A stretch of DNA of 64,000 bases from Actinomycetes bacterium (GCA_021798985.1 JAJZBI010000007.1:62001-126000), one strand, 5' to 3'. Counted from the stretch's first letter, positions 52,511 through 61,791 are shown. Notes: a model not told the origin generated them from the sequence alone. Numbers and translations: made by a program.

Positions 52511-54051
52511 GACAGCGGCACGTCCTGTCCGGCGCGCACGAACACCGATTCATACGCGAGCAGGCCGACCTGGCCTGCCAGGCCGCCGATCGCGGCGAGC
52601 GCCAGGCGCCGGCCGCGAAGCGCCGGTGCCGCGAGCAAGGCGCCGGCCGCCGTCAGGCCGACCGCCCCGGAAATGAACCGCTTGCGGTAGCGGCCCTTGG
52701 TGACCATCTCGGCGGCGACCGCCGCCTGCTTGGTGGGATGGGGGGTCCCGTATTCGGCGGCAAGTGTCGCGAGATTGGCGGCACACGACGCGACGAAGGT
52801 CGAAGCGAGCAGCTTGGTGATCTCCGCCGGCCCACGGCTGAGCACCGACAGCGCCAGGAGCACGCCCGAACCGGCCTGCGCGGCCTGGACGAGCAGGTGC
52901 GGGCCAAGCAGGCGGGACTGCCACAGGTCGCGACCCTCGGCCTGGCCGAACAGCAGCGCCGTATAGCCGGCGGCAGCGGCCGCCGAGGGCGCGGCCAGCC
53001 AGCGCAGCACGCGGATCGCCGAGTTGAAGCCCGCCGGGCTGAGGGCGCCCGTCGAGGCGCCGATCCCCGCCGCGAGCCAGCCGCTGGCGACCGCCGCATA
53101 CCCCGCCAGGCACACCGAGCCGAGGAAGAGCCACGAGGTGCGGTTCGCCTTGGTGAAGATGTACCAGAACCGCTCGGGTCGCTTGAGGTCGGCAACGAGC
53201 AGCGCACCGGTCGCGGCGGTGAAACCGACGCCGAGGGCCGGGGCGGCGACCTTCAGCACGCCCTCGGCAGGCGCGCCGGCGATGAGCGCTCCGGCGGTGA
53301 CGAGGAGCGCGCCCGAACCGACGCCTTTGGTCCACAGATACGTCGTCACCTTCCATCCCCACGGACGGGGGTGCGCCGTGTTGTGGGTGGTGCGCGCCCC
53401 GGTCGCCGGGTCAGGGGCGAGGTCGGCGGCGACGGCAGAACGCTGCGGGTCCGGCGTGGCGAACAGGTAGGAGTCGCTGACAGGGGCAGCGAGCGGGTCG
53501 AGGACGGTGCGGTCGGCGCCGAGGTAGAAGACGTTCGGGCCGGTGTTCTGCTCCGGGGCGCGCGTCGTGGTCGGGTTGGCGGCCACCAGTTTCGCGATGC
53601 CGCTCGCCGGGTCGTCGAGGTCGCCGGCCCAGATCGAGCGGGTCGGGCAGACGACCACGCAGGCAGGCTCGAGCCCATCATCGACCCGGTGGGCGCAGAA
53701 GTTGCACTTGGCGGCGGTGTGGGTGTCCTCGTCGATGTAGATCGCGTCGTAGGGGCACGCCTGCATGCAGCTCTTGCAGCCGATGCAGCGCTCCTTGTCG
53801 AAATCGACGATGCCGTCGTCGCGCTGATACAGCGCCTTGGTCGGGCAGATCTTGACGCAGGGCGCGTCGCTGCAGTGATTGCAGCGCATGATCCCGAACG
53901 AACGGGACGAGTTCGGCCACGTGCCTTTGTCGACGTACTTCACCCAGGTGCGGAACTGGCCGAGGGGAACCTCATGCTCGGTCTTGCAGGCGACCGTGCA
54001 GGCATGACAGCCGATGCAGGTCCGCTGATCGATGGCGAAGCCGTACCGCAA
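52507..54051 (-). CDS. Fusion of a 4x[4Fe-4S] electron-transfer subunit with an NrfD-like membrane subunit
   Basis: 514 residues from TTG 54051, chosen because GGGAGGG sits just before it and the protein then begins RYGFAIDQRTCIGCHACTVA. Residues 1-170 hold the cysteine groups of a DmsB/PhsB-type ferredoxin subunit: CIGCHACTVAC, CNHCSDAPCVKICP, CIGCKSCMQACPYDAI and CNFCAHRVDDGLEPACVVVC. A linker of about 80 residues follows, then about eight helices of an NrfD/PsrC-like quinone subunit (YLWTKGVGSGALLVTAGALI; KRPERFWYIFTKANRTSWLF). These are normally separate genes. It overlaps the catalytic subunit gene (ATGA) and lies 58 bases downstream of the persulfide-dioxygenase gene. Electrons from the Mo enzyme would pass to the quinone pool. 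Confidence 0.88.
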   Translation of the reverse strand: MRYGFAIDQRTCIGCHACTVACKTEHEVPLGQFRTWVKYVDKGTWPNSSRSFGIMRCNHCSDAPCVKICPTKALYQRDDGIVDFDKERCIGCKSCMQACPYDAIYIDEDTHTAAKCNFCAHRVDDGLEPACVVVCPTRSIWAGDLDDPASGIAKLVAANPTTTRAPEQNTGPNVFYLGADRTVLDPLAAPVSDSYLFATPDPQRSAVAADLAPDPATGARTTHNTAHPRPWGWKVTTYLWTKGVGSGALLVTAGALIAGAPAEGVLKVAAPALGVGFTAATGALLVADLKRPERFWYIFTKANRTSWLFLGSVCLAGYAAVASGWLAAGIGASTGALSPAGFNSAIRVLRWLAAPSAAAAAGYTALLFGQAEGRDLWQSRLLGPHLLVQAAQAGSGVLLALSVLSRGPAEITKLLASTFVASCAANLATLAAEYGTPHPTKQAAVAAEMVTKGRYRKRFISGAVGLTAAGALLAAPALRGRRLALAAIGGLAGQVGLLAYESVFVRAGQDVPLS

Positions 54052-54109
54052 AGTCCCTCCCAACAGATCGAGTACTGCGAGATGCGCGATGCCCCGCCAA
54101 GTGATGGGG

Positions 54110-55489
54110 TCAGCGAGCGGTGGTGATGGCGAGGCCGAGCTTGTCGGCGCGCTCCCAGTCGTCGTCGATGAGCACGCAGGCCAATCCGGCACGATCGAGC
54201 AGCGAGGTCGCGATCGCGGCCCGAAATCCGCTCTTGCAGTGCACCCAGATCTCCCGCTCGGGTAGCTCGCCTACCCGCTCGGCGAGCTCGAAGAAGGGAA
54301 TGTGGAGCGCCCCGGTGAGGTGGCCGCCGCTCCACTCGTCCTCCCGCCGCACGTCGAGGACGATGCGATCGTCGCGCTCGGGTTCAAGCGCAAGATCATC
54401 GAAACTAGCGACGGGATAGCCCTTGAGCTCTCCGCCGAGCGCCTCGGGCGGACCGAGCGCGGCGCCCGTGAGGGCGTCGAAGCCGATACGCACGAGCTGG
54501 CGGCGAGCCTCGCCCACCTGCTCGATGCTGTCGCCGACGAGCGTGATCGGCGCCTGCCAGGGCAGGGTCCAGCCGAGGTAGACGGCGAAGGGGTCTCCGA
54601 GCTCGATCGATACCGTGCCGGCAAGATGCGAGCGCGCGAAGGCGCGGCGGCTCCTCAAATCGACGACCCACTCACCCGCGGCGAGGCGTTGGGCCAGCCG
54701 CTCAGGGTCGATCACCTCGGGCGGCGACAGGTCGGGTGCCGCCGGTCCCTTGGCGTTCGCAGAAGCCATGTGCGCGTAGTAGCGGGGATAGGCGCTCAGC
54801 CCGCCGAGGAGCTCGGTGACGAAGCGGTCTTCGTCGTCGATGACGAGCGCGATGTTGCGGTCGCGCTCGTCCGCGATCGTCGAGGCTTCGCCGGAGGTCT
54901 CCGTCGCCGAGCAGAAGCTGCCGAAGCCGTGGGTCGGGTGCACGGCGACATGTCCGGGAAGCTCGTGCGCGAGCCGGCGCACGGAGCGGAACTGGGCCCG
55001 GGTGAGCTCCTCGGTGCGCTCTTTGGCGATGAGGTCCGTCCGCCCGACGGCGCCGAAGAGCATCGAGCCGCCGGTGAAGACGGCGACCGGATCGGCGCCG
55101 GCGCGCACGACGTAGGCCATGTGATGGGGCGTGTGCCCAGGTGTGTGGCGAGCGACGAACGTCAAGCTCCCGGCGGCAAGCTCTGCGCCGTCACCCACCG
55201 GGGTGCGCTCGAACTCGACGGCATCGCCGGCTGGGACGACATAGCGGGCGCCCGTCTCTTCGGCGAGCGCCAGCCCGCCGGTGACGTAGTCGTTGTGGAG
55301 GTGGGTCTCGAGCACGTGGGTCACCTGGACCTGGAGGCTCTCGGCGAGGTGCAGGACGCGGTCGATATCGCGCTGGGGATCGACGACGAGCGCGCTCGAG
55401 CCATCGTGGACGAGGTAGCTGCGGTCCCCGAGCCCGGGGGTCTCGATGGTGATGACCTCGGCTCTTGCCGTTGGTTCTCGATCGCTCAC
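54110..55489 (-). CDS. Persulfide dioxygenase-like MBL domain with two rhodanese domains
   Basis: 459 residues. The N-terminal 235 are an ETHE1/glyoxalase-II-like MBL domain: YLVHDGSSALVVDPQRDIDR, LETHLHNDYVTGGLALAEET, ARHTPGHTPHHMAYVV, FTGGSMLFGAVGRTDL and VHPTHGFGSFC. The HxHxD pair and later His and Asp give the mononuclear-iron site of persulfide dioxygenases. The first rhodanese domain (about 260-345; VVDLRSRRAFARSHLAGTVS) lacks the catalytic cysteine, having LVGDSIEQV instead. The second (about 365-455; IVLDVRREDEWSGGHLTGAL) has IWVHCKSGFRAAIA with the cysteine. The layout matches CstB-like proteins that oxidise low-molecular-weight persulfides to sulfite or thiosulfate. It is the first gene of the likely sulfur operon. 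Confidence 0.9.
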   Translation of the reverse strand: MSDREPTARAEVITIETPGLGDRSYLVHDGSSALVVDPQRDIDRVLHLAESLQVQVTHVLETHLHNDYVTGGLALAEETGARYVVPAGDAVEFERTPVGDGAELAAGSLTFVARHTPGHTPHHMAYVVRAGADPVAVFTGGSMLFGAVGRTDLIAKERTEELTRAQFRSVRRLAHELPGHVAVHPTHGFGSFCSATETSGEASTIADERDRNIALVIDDEDRFVTELLGGLSAYPRYYAHMASANAKGPAAPDLSPPEVIDPERLAQRLAAGEWVVDLRSRRAFARSHLAGTVSIELGDPFAVYLGWTLPWQAPITLVGDSIEQVGEARRQLVRIGFDALTGAALGPPEALGGELKGYPVASFDDLALEPERDDRIVLDVRREDEWSGGHLTGALHIPFFELAERVGELPEREIWVHCKSGFRAAIATSLLDRAGLACVLIDDDWERADKLGLAITTAR

Positions 55490-55702
55490 GCCGTCACCTG
55501 CCCTCCGTGCCGGCGCCCCCGCCGGTCTTGCGCGCTGGGCGCGTCCGCGTCGAGGTGAGCATCGTGCGCCCCCGGTGCGGCTCGCGTCCGAACGAGCTCT
55601 GAAGCTACGTTACCCCGGCCGGTATGCGCTACACGCGCACCCCGGCGTCCGAGCACCGAGGTCCTGGGTTGTCGCGCCCGGGATCGGGGGAAGCTGTCCG
55701 AG

Positions 55703-57103
55703 GTGAGGCAGTACCGCCCCTTCGCAGGTTCGCGCCCTCTCGGCGGCGAGCACAGCGGCCGGCTTCGCGTCCCCGCGCCGTTGCTCAAGCGTCGCCTGCC
55801 CTCAGGGCGCGGTGCCAGCGAGCAGCCCAACAGCACCGGCGACGGTCAAGCGCCACTCACAGCGCGCTTTTGGGTCGCGCTCGTCGCGACCGGAATCGCC
55901 ACCGGGCTACTCGGCGACGCGATGATGTTCGTGCTCTTCTCCTTCGAGCATCTGGCGTTTGGCAGCGGCGCTGGGGACTACCAGCACCACGTGGAGCAGG
56001 CCTCAGCGCTGCATCGGGTGGCATCGCTGGCGATCGCCGGTGCGTTCGTCGGCCCGGCGTGGTACGGCTTGCGCCGGCTGACTCCAACGGAGCGCTCTGA
56101 GGTCGATGATGTGATCTGGCGCGGCGATGCGCGCCTCTCGGCGCGGCGCAGCTTCGTCTCGGGCATCTTGTCGGAGATCGCCGTCGGCATGGGAGCCTCG
56201 ATGGGGCGTGAGTCGGCCCCCAAGCTGATGGGGGGTGTTGCCGGGAGCCTGGGAGCGGACTGGCTCGGGCTCAGCACCCCCCAGCGTCGCCTGCTCGTCG
56301 CCTGCGGGGCCGGGGCAGGGCTTGCCGCCGTCTACAACGTGCCGCTCGGCGGCGCGCTGTTCACTGCCGAGCTGCTCGTCGGCTCGATCGCCCTCCCGAT
56401 CGTCCTGCCCGCCCTTGCCTGCAGTGGCATCGCCACGGCGGTCGCCTGGTGCTATCTGCCCGAGCACGCCACCTACGTCGACATCCCCACCTACCACTTC
56501 TCACTCTCCCTGCTCACCTGGGGAGCGATCGCCGGCCCGCTCGTGGGTCTGATCGCGTCGGGGGCGATCCGGCTCATCGGCTGGACTGCCAGCCACAAGC
56601 TGTCGGGCAAGGCGACGATCCTCGGCCCGCTCGTCGCCTTTTCGATCCTCGGCGCCGTCGGCGTGGCCTTTCCGGCGCTGTTCGGCAACGGCAAGGACAT
56701 GGCGCACCGCGCCTTTCTCGGCGAGGGCTCGGCCCTCGTCCTGCTCGCCCTGTTCGCCTTGAAGCCGCTCGTGACGGCGCTCTGCCTCGGCAGCGGTGCG
56801 ACCGGCGGGCTGTTCACGCCGTTCTTGAGTACCGGCGCGGTGCTCGGCGCGGCGGCGGGCATCGCCTGGTCTCAGCTCTGGCCAGGGACCCCGATCGGAG
56901 CGTTCGCGCTCGTCGGCGCCGCGGCGATGATCGGCGCGGCCCTCCAGGCACCGCTGGCGGGGCTCGTCTTGGTCGTCGAGCTGACCCACAGTGGGATGGC
57001 GATCATCGTGCCGATGATCGTCGCGACCTTCTTGGCCACGGCGCTCAGCCGGGCGATCGACGGCTACTCGATCTACACGGCGCGCCTGCCGGCGCCCGAT
57101 TAG
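55703..57103 (+). CDS. CLC-type chloride channel/antiporter without CBS domains
   Basis: 466 residues from GTG 55703; the first 45 are low-complexity, so a later start is possible. The membrane core begins at LTARFWVALVATGIATGLLG. Family motifs are GMGASMGRESAPKLMGG near 170 (glutamate retained, the following Gly-Pro replaced by Ser-Ala), AGLAAVYNVPLGGALFTAEL, and GSGATGGLFTPFLSTGAVLG near 375 for the GxFxP segment. There are no C-terminal CBS domains, unlike the CLC protein at 20848. The GREGP change may alter gating or ion selectivity. Its stop overlaps the stop of the convergent small gene by three bases. Confidence 0.88.
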   Translation: MRQYRPFAGSRPLGGEHSGRLRVPAPLLKRRLPSGRGASEQPNSTGDGQAPLTARFWVALVATGIATGLLGDAMMFVLFSFEHLAFGSGAGDYQHHVEQASALHRVASLAIAGAFVGPAWYGLRRLTPTERSEVDDVIWRGDARLSARRSFVSGILSEIAVGMGASMGRESAPKLMGGVAGSLGADWLGLSTPQRRLLVACGAGAGLAAVYNVPLGGALFTAELLVGSIALPIVLPALACSGIATAVAWCYLPEHATYVDIPTYHFSLSLLTWGAIAGPLVGLIASGAIRLIGWTASHKLSGKATILGPLVAFSILGAVGVAFPALFGNGKDMAHRAFLGEGSALVLLALFALKPLVTALCLGSGATGGLFTPFLSTGAVLGAAAGIAWSQLWPGTPIGAFALVGAAAMIGAALQAPLAGLVLVVELTHSGMAIIVPMIVATFLATALSRAIDGYSIYTARLPAPD

Positions 57104-57282
57104 GCGGCGTCAGCGAGCGGCCGCTTCAACAAGACCACGGGATGGACCAAGCGCCACTCGCTCGCGCCGAAGCTCGAGACCATGCCGACTGCCTCCCAGC
57201 CCTCGGCCCCGAGGCGATTGAGCTCACCGAGGTCCTTGCCGAGCTTGGTGAGGTCCGCGACCGTGTACTCAAAGCGCTGCAT
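57100..57282 (-). CDS. DUF4177-type small protein
   Basis: 60 residues: MQRFEYTVADLTKLGKDLGE, then LNRLGAEGWEAVGMVSSFGA and a short C-terminus with VVLLKRP. The motif L-N-x-x-G-x-E-G-W-E-x-V with the final LLKRP is typical of DUF4177 domain proteins. ATG 57282 follows GGAGAGGAGGAAGG, an unusually strong ribosome site, so it is probably well translated. The family has no known function. Its last codons overlap the convergent CLC gene. Confidence 0.85.
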   Translation of the reverse strand: MQRFEYTVADLTKLGKDLGELNRLGAEGWEAVGMVSSFGASEWRLVHPVVLLKRPLADAA

Positions 57283-57346
57283 CGCCTTCCTCCTCTCCTT
57301 GGAGCAAAGCGTGCGGTGGCGATCCGGTTGTGCCAAGAGTCCTTGG

Positions 57347-59179
57347 TCACCTCGGTGCGGTGCGCCACGGCGGTGCCCCGACCAGTCCCGGCCGAAGACG
57401 CCGGTCGCCGCCTGGCCGGGGCGCGAGGAGGCGGCCGATCACCGGCAGCTCCCACAACGACTCGGCGCGGGCGATGGCGAGGGCGGCCGAAAAGGCGTGC
57501 TCGGGCGCGTCGCAATAGACGTAGCGAGGCAGCCATTGTGGGTGGTACTTGGCGTTGAAGCGCCATAGCGACTCCGCCTGGGACGTGCTCGCGAGGCGTC
57601 GGGTGGCGAGCGCCCACGCCCGCTGCAGCGGTCCGCTGCCGGACTCGCCGGCGAGGACGGCGCGCATCACCGCGAAGTTGAGCGCCAGGCCGTGCGCCCC
57701 CCGCTCGGCGAGGTAACGGATGGTCTCGACCACCGCGAAGTCGATCAGGCCGTTCGGGTGCGCACCGCGCGCCCGACGCATCACGTCGAGCGAGTAGCCA
57801 CCGATCGCCGGTGCCGGCACGTAGTGGCAGAAGGCGACCGGCCGCCCCGTCACCTCGCCGGGCGCTGGGGGCGCATGGACGATCGCCAGCAGTAGGCCTT
57901 CGTCGCTTGGGTCAAACAGGCGGCCGAGGGTCATGGAGAAGCCGCGCTCGCCCGTGCCGCGCCGACTGCTCGTCGCGATCTCGACCAGCTGGTCGACCAG
58001 GGCGTCCTCGAGGTGGGCGGGATCACAGAAGCTGACCGTGTAGCCGTGGCGCGCCACCCGCCCGACGGCCTGGCGGACGCTTTTCATCCGCCCCCCATCG
58101 AGGCTGAAGCTGGCGAGCTCGACGACCGCCTCGTCGCCGATGTAGAGCTCGCGCATGCCTCCCGAGCGGTAGAGCGGACGCCACGTATCGCCTCCCGCCA
58201 GCACGCCGAGCGCCCAGCCCTGGTCGTCGACGAAGGCGCGGAAGTCCTGCCAGATCGCCGCGCGCTCGTCGGCCGGCCCGATCGGGTCGGGCGAGACGAG
58301 GCAGAACGTCCCATAGACGGCGTAGGCGACGAGCGAGTCGCCACGGAAAAAGAACCGCTTGTCGGCACGCAGCGCGAAGTAGTCGAGCGTTCCTCCGCCG
58401 TGGCGCGCCACGATGGCTCGGGCCCGCGCGGCGCGCTCGAGCGCCTCGTCGCGGCCGGAGAAGTGCGCGACCACCGGCCGGAAGACGAGCACGATGGCAC
58501 CGAGGGCGATCGCGGCGGCCGCCGCCGAGATCGCCGGGTCGAAGAAGGCGGCGAAGTGGTGGGGCAGTGCCCCCACGCGCAGGCCGACGAGCCGCCCGGC
58601 GGTGGCCTCGAGGGCGCGGCCGACGGAGAGCGCGCTCGCCCGGTGGCCGCGCAGGCGATCAAACACGGAGCTGAACTCGATGCCGAGCGTTCCGGCGACG
58701 AGCGTGGTGAGCGTGCACAGGGCGAGCGCCGGAACGCCGCGGCGCAACGACGGCAGGTCGGCAGCGGCCCGGAAGTGCTCGCGGCGTGCCCACAGATAGC
58801 CGGTGACGGCCGCAGTGATCGCACCGTCACCGAGGTCGAGCCCCTTCAGTAGGTGCAGGACCACGGACGCGCCGAGCAGCGCCATGCAGACGACGAAGGC
58901 TCGCCGCTGCCCGCGGCGTACGCCGCGGGCGAGGATCAACAGGCCGAGCCCGGTGATGGCGGCGAGGGCACCGGCGGTCTGCGGCACGCTGATCGGCAGG
59001 ATCTCCTCGAGCATCCGCAGCCGGTCCGAGAGCGGTTCGGAGAGCGCGCAGGCAAGGGTGTCAAAGCCGACGAGCGCGACGAGTCCCGCCGCGATGCGGC
59101 GGGTTCGGCGCTGGTAGGCGAACACCGTCGGGGAGTCAAAGGCGGGCAGGAGCAGAACGCTAGTCCTGTGACGTCGCAC
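57347..59179 (-). CDS. Membrane protein with DUF2156 (lysyl-phosphatidylglycerol-synthase-like) domain
   Basis: 610 residues from GTG 59179; no ribosome site is seen and the exact start is uncertain. Six or so hydrophobic segments lie within residues 25-245 (AAGLVALVGFDTLACAL; AGALAAITGLGLLILARGV; AFVVCMALLGASVVLHLL; AISAAAAAIALGAIVLVF). The C-terminal 300 residues form the DUF2156 GNAT-like fold: DYFALRADKRFFFRGDSLVA, LVSPDPIGPADERAAIWQDF, YIGDEAVVELASFSLDGGRM, KSVRQAVGRVARHGYTVSF and FSMTLGRLFDP, with SLWRFNAKYHPQWLPRYVY near the end. These match MprF/LysX-type transferases that add lysine to membrane lipids, lowering sensitivity to cationic peptides. Donor and acceptor are unproven. Confidence 0.86.
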   Translation of the reverse strand: MRRHRTSVLLLPAFDSPTVFAYQRRTRRIAAGLVALVGFDTLACALSEPLSDRLRMLEEILPISVPQTAGALAAITGLGLLILARGVRRGQRRAFVVCMALLGASVVLHLLKGLDLGDGAITAAVTGYLWARREHFRAAADLPSLRRGVPALALCTLTTLVAGTLGIEFSSVFDRLRGHRASALSVGRALEATAGRLVGLRVGALPHHFAAFFDPAISAAAAAIALGAIVLVFRPVVAHFSGRDEALERAARARAIVARHGGGTLDYFALRADKRFFFRGDSLVAYAVYGTFCLVSPDPIGPADERAAIWQDFRAFVDDQGWALGVLAGGDTWRPLYRSGGMRELYIGDEAVVELASFSLDGGRMKSVRQAVGRVARHGYTVSFCDPAHLEDALVDQLVEIATSSRRGTGERGFSMTLGRLFDPSDEGLLLAIVHAPPAPGEVTGRPVAFCHYVPAPAIGGYSLDVMRRARGAHPNGLIDFAVVETIRYLAERGAHGLALNFAVMRAVLAGESGSGPLQRAWALATRRLASTSQAESLWRFNAKYHPQWLPRYVYCDAPEHAFSAALAIARAESLWELPVIGRLLAPRPGGDRRLRPGLVGAPPWRTAPR

Positions 59180-59377
59180 AAGGTGGCCAGCGCCAGGTCA
59201 GCGCATCGATGTGGAGTGGCGATCCGTCCCATCCGCGCTGGTCATGGGCACCACCGGCGCGGGCCCAACGGCCCTGCCCGAGGGACGAAGGCCCCTGGTG
59301 CTGACCCGCGAGCGTCGCCCATACTCGCTGGCAACAGGGGGTCGGCGGGCACCCGGCACGCGAGGAGGAGGGCGGCG

Positions 59378-60061
59378 ATGCCAGGTCTGCGGTGGAGGTC
59401 GGACGAACAGCGGAGCAGGGTCGAGCACGTGCCGGGCTGGCCGGTCTGGCTTACGCCGGAGCGGACGACGGTGCTGGTCGCGGTGCTCTTCGGCGCGATC
59501 ACGGTCCTGCGGTGGTTCGTCGACGGCGCCGGGCAGGCGGTGGCCCTCTTGTACGTGGTGCCGATCGTGATCGCCGCCCTGCGCTTTGGCCACCGTGGGG
59601 GCCTCGGTGTCGCAGCGTGTGGCGCGACGGCCTTCGGCCTGCTGGCGGGAGTCCACGAGCACGGCGATCTCGACGTGACCGGCTGGGCTGGCCCGCTGCT
59701 CGCGATGGGGCTCGCCGGAGGGCTCGTCGGCTACCTCACCGACCTGCTCGCGCACCGCGCGGCGGCGGGCGAGGCGCTCGTCGAGCACAGCAAGCGCCTC
59801 GAGGAGGTCTGCAGCGCCCAGCACGCCGCGCTGAACGTCAGCGATTCCATCACCCAGCGGGTGGCCGCGGCGCGCTGGATGCTCGAGGCCGGCCGCACCG
59901 ACGAGGCGATCGAGGTGCTCGGCAGCTCGGTGGCAGAGAGCATCGCGAGCTTGAACCCGAGCTCCTCCCTGACGGCCGCTGCCCCAGGCCCTGATGGCTC
60001 AGGTGACACGCGGCCCGCTGTGCAGGCGAGCGAGACCGCCGGCCACCCGACTCGCCGATAG
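59378..60061 (+). CDS. Membrane sensor stub with DHp-like helix pair
   Basis: 227 residues; ATG 59378 follows GAGGAGGAG. Four or so hydrophobic segments lie at about 27-125 (TVLVAVLFGAITVLRWFVDG; ALLYVVPIVIAALRFG; VAACGATAFGLLAGVHEHGD; LLAMGLAGGLVGYLTDLLAH), as in membrane-bound sensor regions of actinobacterial kinases. Then comes VEHSKRLEEVCSAQHAALNV with SDSITQRVAAARWMLEAGRT, resembling the dimerisation helices that follow in such kinases, where a phospho-accepting histidine (H in AQHAAL or none) is unclear. No ATP-binding domain follows; the protein ends in a low-complexity tail. It may be a kinase-less signalling partner or a shortened kinase. Confidence 0.7.
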   Translation: MPGLRWRSDEQRSRVEHVPGWPVWLTPERTTVLVAVLFGAITVLRWFVDGAGQAVALLYVVPIVIAALRFGHRGGLGVAACGATAFGLLAGVHEHGDLDVTGWAGPLLAMGLAGGLVGYLTDLLAHRAAAGEALVEHSKRLEEVCSAQHAALNVSDSITQRVAAARWMLEAGRTDEAIEVLGSSVAESIASLNPSSSLTAAAPGPDGSGDTRPAVQASETAGHPTRR

Positions 60062-60216
60062 CCGCTTCGCAGGGCCCGGCGCCCCGGTCGCTGGGAAGCG
60101 CGCCGCAACGGAGCAGTGACCACCAAACTGCGACGGCGCGTTGCGTGCCATCGGGACCGATCCGGCGCGAGGGGATGGCGCGCCCGGCTGGGCGGGACCG
60201 CTCCGCCCGCCTCGCG

Positions 60217-60672
60217 TCAGCGAGTCGCGGCGGTGTTCGCCGCGTCGTGGGCCGCCGCCACCTTGGCCCAGGCGAGGTCGTCGAAGATCAGGCGGCTGGC
60301 GGGGAAGAGGTCGTACTCCTCGCTCTGGATGTGCTCGGCCAGCTCATCGAGCGCCGCCAGCACCTCAAGTGCCGCCAGCTCGGCAGCGTCGGGCGACAGC
60401 AGGCTCGAGCGGGCGCGGGCGTGGTCGCCGTTCAGCTGCTCGAGGTACCACACGAATCCCGGTCGCCCCTCCAGCTGGGCGAACAGCCCGGCCTCCTCCT
60501 TGGCGAGGTGGGGGCCGAGCGCCGCCTGCAGTGCGCCCAGCGCGTCGGTGCGATCGGGGGAACCCGAGGTGATCGCGTCGCGCAGGCGGGTCGCGAGGTC
60601 GCTGATCCGCTCGTGCTCGCTCGACAGCTCACCGATCGGCGCCAGCTCGCGGCAGTCGCAGTCGTCGCACAT
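60217..60672 (-). CDS. Hemerythrin HHE protein with N-terminal cysteine motif
   Basis: 151 residues from ATG 60672, with GAGGGAGC upstream. The N-terminus MCDDCDCRELAPIGELSSEH has three cysteines that could bind a metal. The hemerythrin bundle follows: SSEHERISDLATRL, LGPHLAKEEAGLFAQLE, LNGDHARARSSLL and LAEHIQSEEYDLFPASRLIF. Histidine and glutamate positions match the di-iron ligands of HHE proteins. It lies between the sensor stub and the cysteine-synthase gene without obvious operon links. Confidence 0.87.
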   Translation of the reverse strand: MCDDCDCRELAPIGELSSEHERISDLATRLRDAITSGSPDRTDALGALQAALGPHLAKEEAGLFAQLEGRPGFVWYLEQLNGDHARARSSLLSPDAAELAALEVLAALDELAEHIQSEEYDLFPASRLIFDDLAWAKVAAAHDAANTAATR

Positions 60673-60864
60673 CGTTGCTCCCTCGTCGGCTCGCTTCGGG
60701 CGTTTGGACTCTTCCCGTCGCGCTCGGCGAGCGGCTAGGGCCGAAGGTCACTCGTCGGCCGCCGTCGACAACGCCCGGTTCGGTGGGGCGACGACGCCTG
60801 AGTCGGCCGGAGCGGTGCCGGTCGCGGGAGGTGCTGGCCCGCTACCCGATACCGAGCGCGCTCG

Positions 60865-61791
60865 TCAGGCTTGGGGGGAGAACAGCGAGGTGCTGAGGTA
60901 GCGCTCGCCGGTGTCGGGGAGGATGACCACGACGCTCGAGCCGGCCAGCTCTGGCCGCGCGGCGACGAGTGAGGCGGCGTGCAGCGCGGCACCGCCCGAG
61001 ATGCCTGCCAGGATCCCCTCGCTGCGCCCGAGCGCTCGTGCCGCCGCCATCGCCTCGTCGCTCGAGACTGCGATCACCTCGTCATAGACGGCCGTGTCGA
61101 GCACGGCGGGGACGAATCCCGCCCCGATCCCCTGGATCTTGTGGGGCCCCGGGCTGCCGCCGCCGAGCACGGGAGACTCGGTCGGCTCGACGGCCACGAT
61201 GGTGATGTTTGGGTCGTGCTCTCTCAGCACCTGGCCGACCCCCGTGATTGTGCCACCCGTGCCCACGCCGGCCACGAAGGCGCCGATCTCGCCGCCGAGG
61301 TCGCGCAGGATCTCCTGGGCGGTCTGGCGGCGGTGGACCTCCGGGTTGGCCGCGTTCTGGAACTGCTGGGGCATGAACCATCCGCGGGTTTCGGCGAGCT
61401 CTCGGGCGCGCTCGATCGCGCCGCGCATGCCCTCGGCGGCCGGCGTCAGCACGAGCTCGGCCCCGAGCGCCGCGAGGACGGCGCGCCGCTCGATGCTCAT
61501 CGACTCGGGCATCGTGAGCACGACCCGATAGCCACGCGCCGCGCCCACCATCGCGAGGCCGATCCCCGTGTTGCCGCTGGTCGGCTCCACGATGCCGGCG
61601 CCGGCACCGAGCCGGCCGTCGGCCTCGGCGGCCTCGATCATTGCCAGGGCGATCCGATCCTTCACGCTGCCACCGGGGTTGGCGCTCTCGAGCTTGGCGA
61701 CGATCTGGGCCGCCAGGTTGGCGCCAAAGCGGCTCAGGCGCACATGGGGAGTGCCCCCGATGAGGGACGTCACGTCGTCGTGCACTGCCAT
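60865..61791 (-). CDS. cysK: Cysteine synthase (O-acetylserine sulfhydrylase)
   Basis: 308 residues, full length. It makes cysteine from O-acetylserine and sulfide with PLP. The lysine for PLP is in [16 protein letters not shown] near residue 44; [20 protein letters not shown] is the substrate-binding loop; [37 protein letters not shown] (phosphate loop), [16 protein letters not shown] and GISGGAAL complete the active site. It is the second gene of an operon with cysE, with a 30-base gap. The C-terminal tail SLFSPQA has no terminal isoleucine, the residue by which CysE normally docks, but CysE's own tail matters more for that contact. Confidence 0.95.
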   Translation of the reverse strand: MAVHDDVTSLIGGTPHVRLSRFGANLAAQIVAKLESANPGGSVKDRIALAMIEAAEADGRLGAGAGIVEPTSGNTGIGLAMVGAARGYRVVLTMPESMSIERRAVLAALGAELVLTPAAEGMRGAIERARELAETRGWFMPQQFQNAANPEVHRRQTAQEILRDLGGEIGAFVAGVGTGGTITGVGQVLREHDPNITIVAVEPTESPVLGGGSPGPHKIQGIGAGFVPAVLDTAVYDEVIAVSSDEAMAAARALGRSEGILAGISGGAALHAASLVAARPELAGSSVVVILPDTGERYLSTSLFSPQA

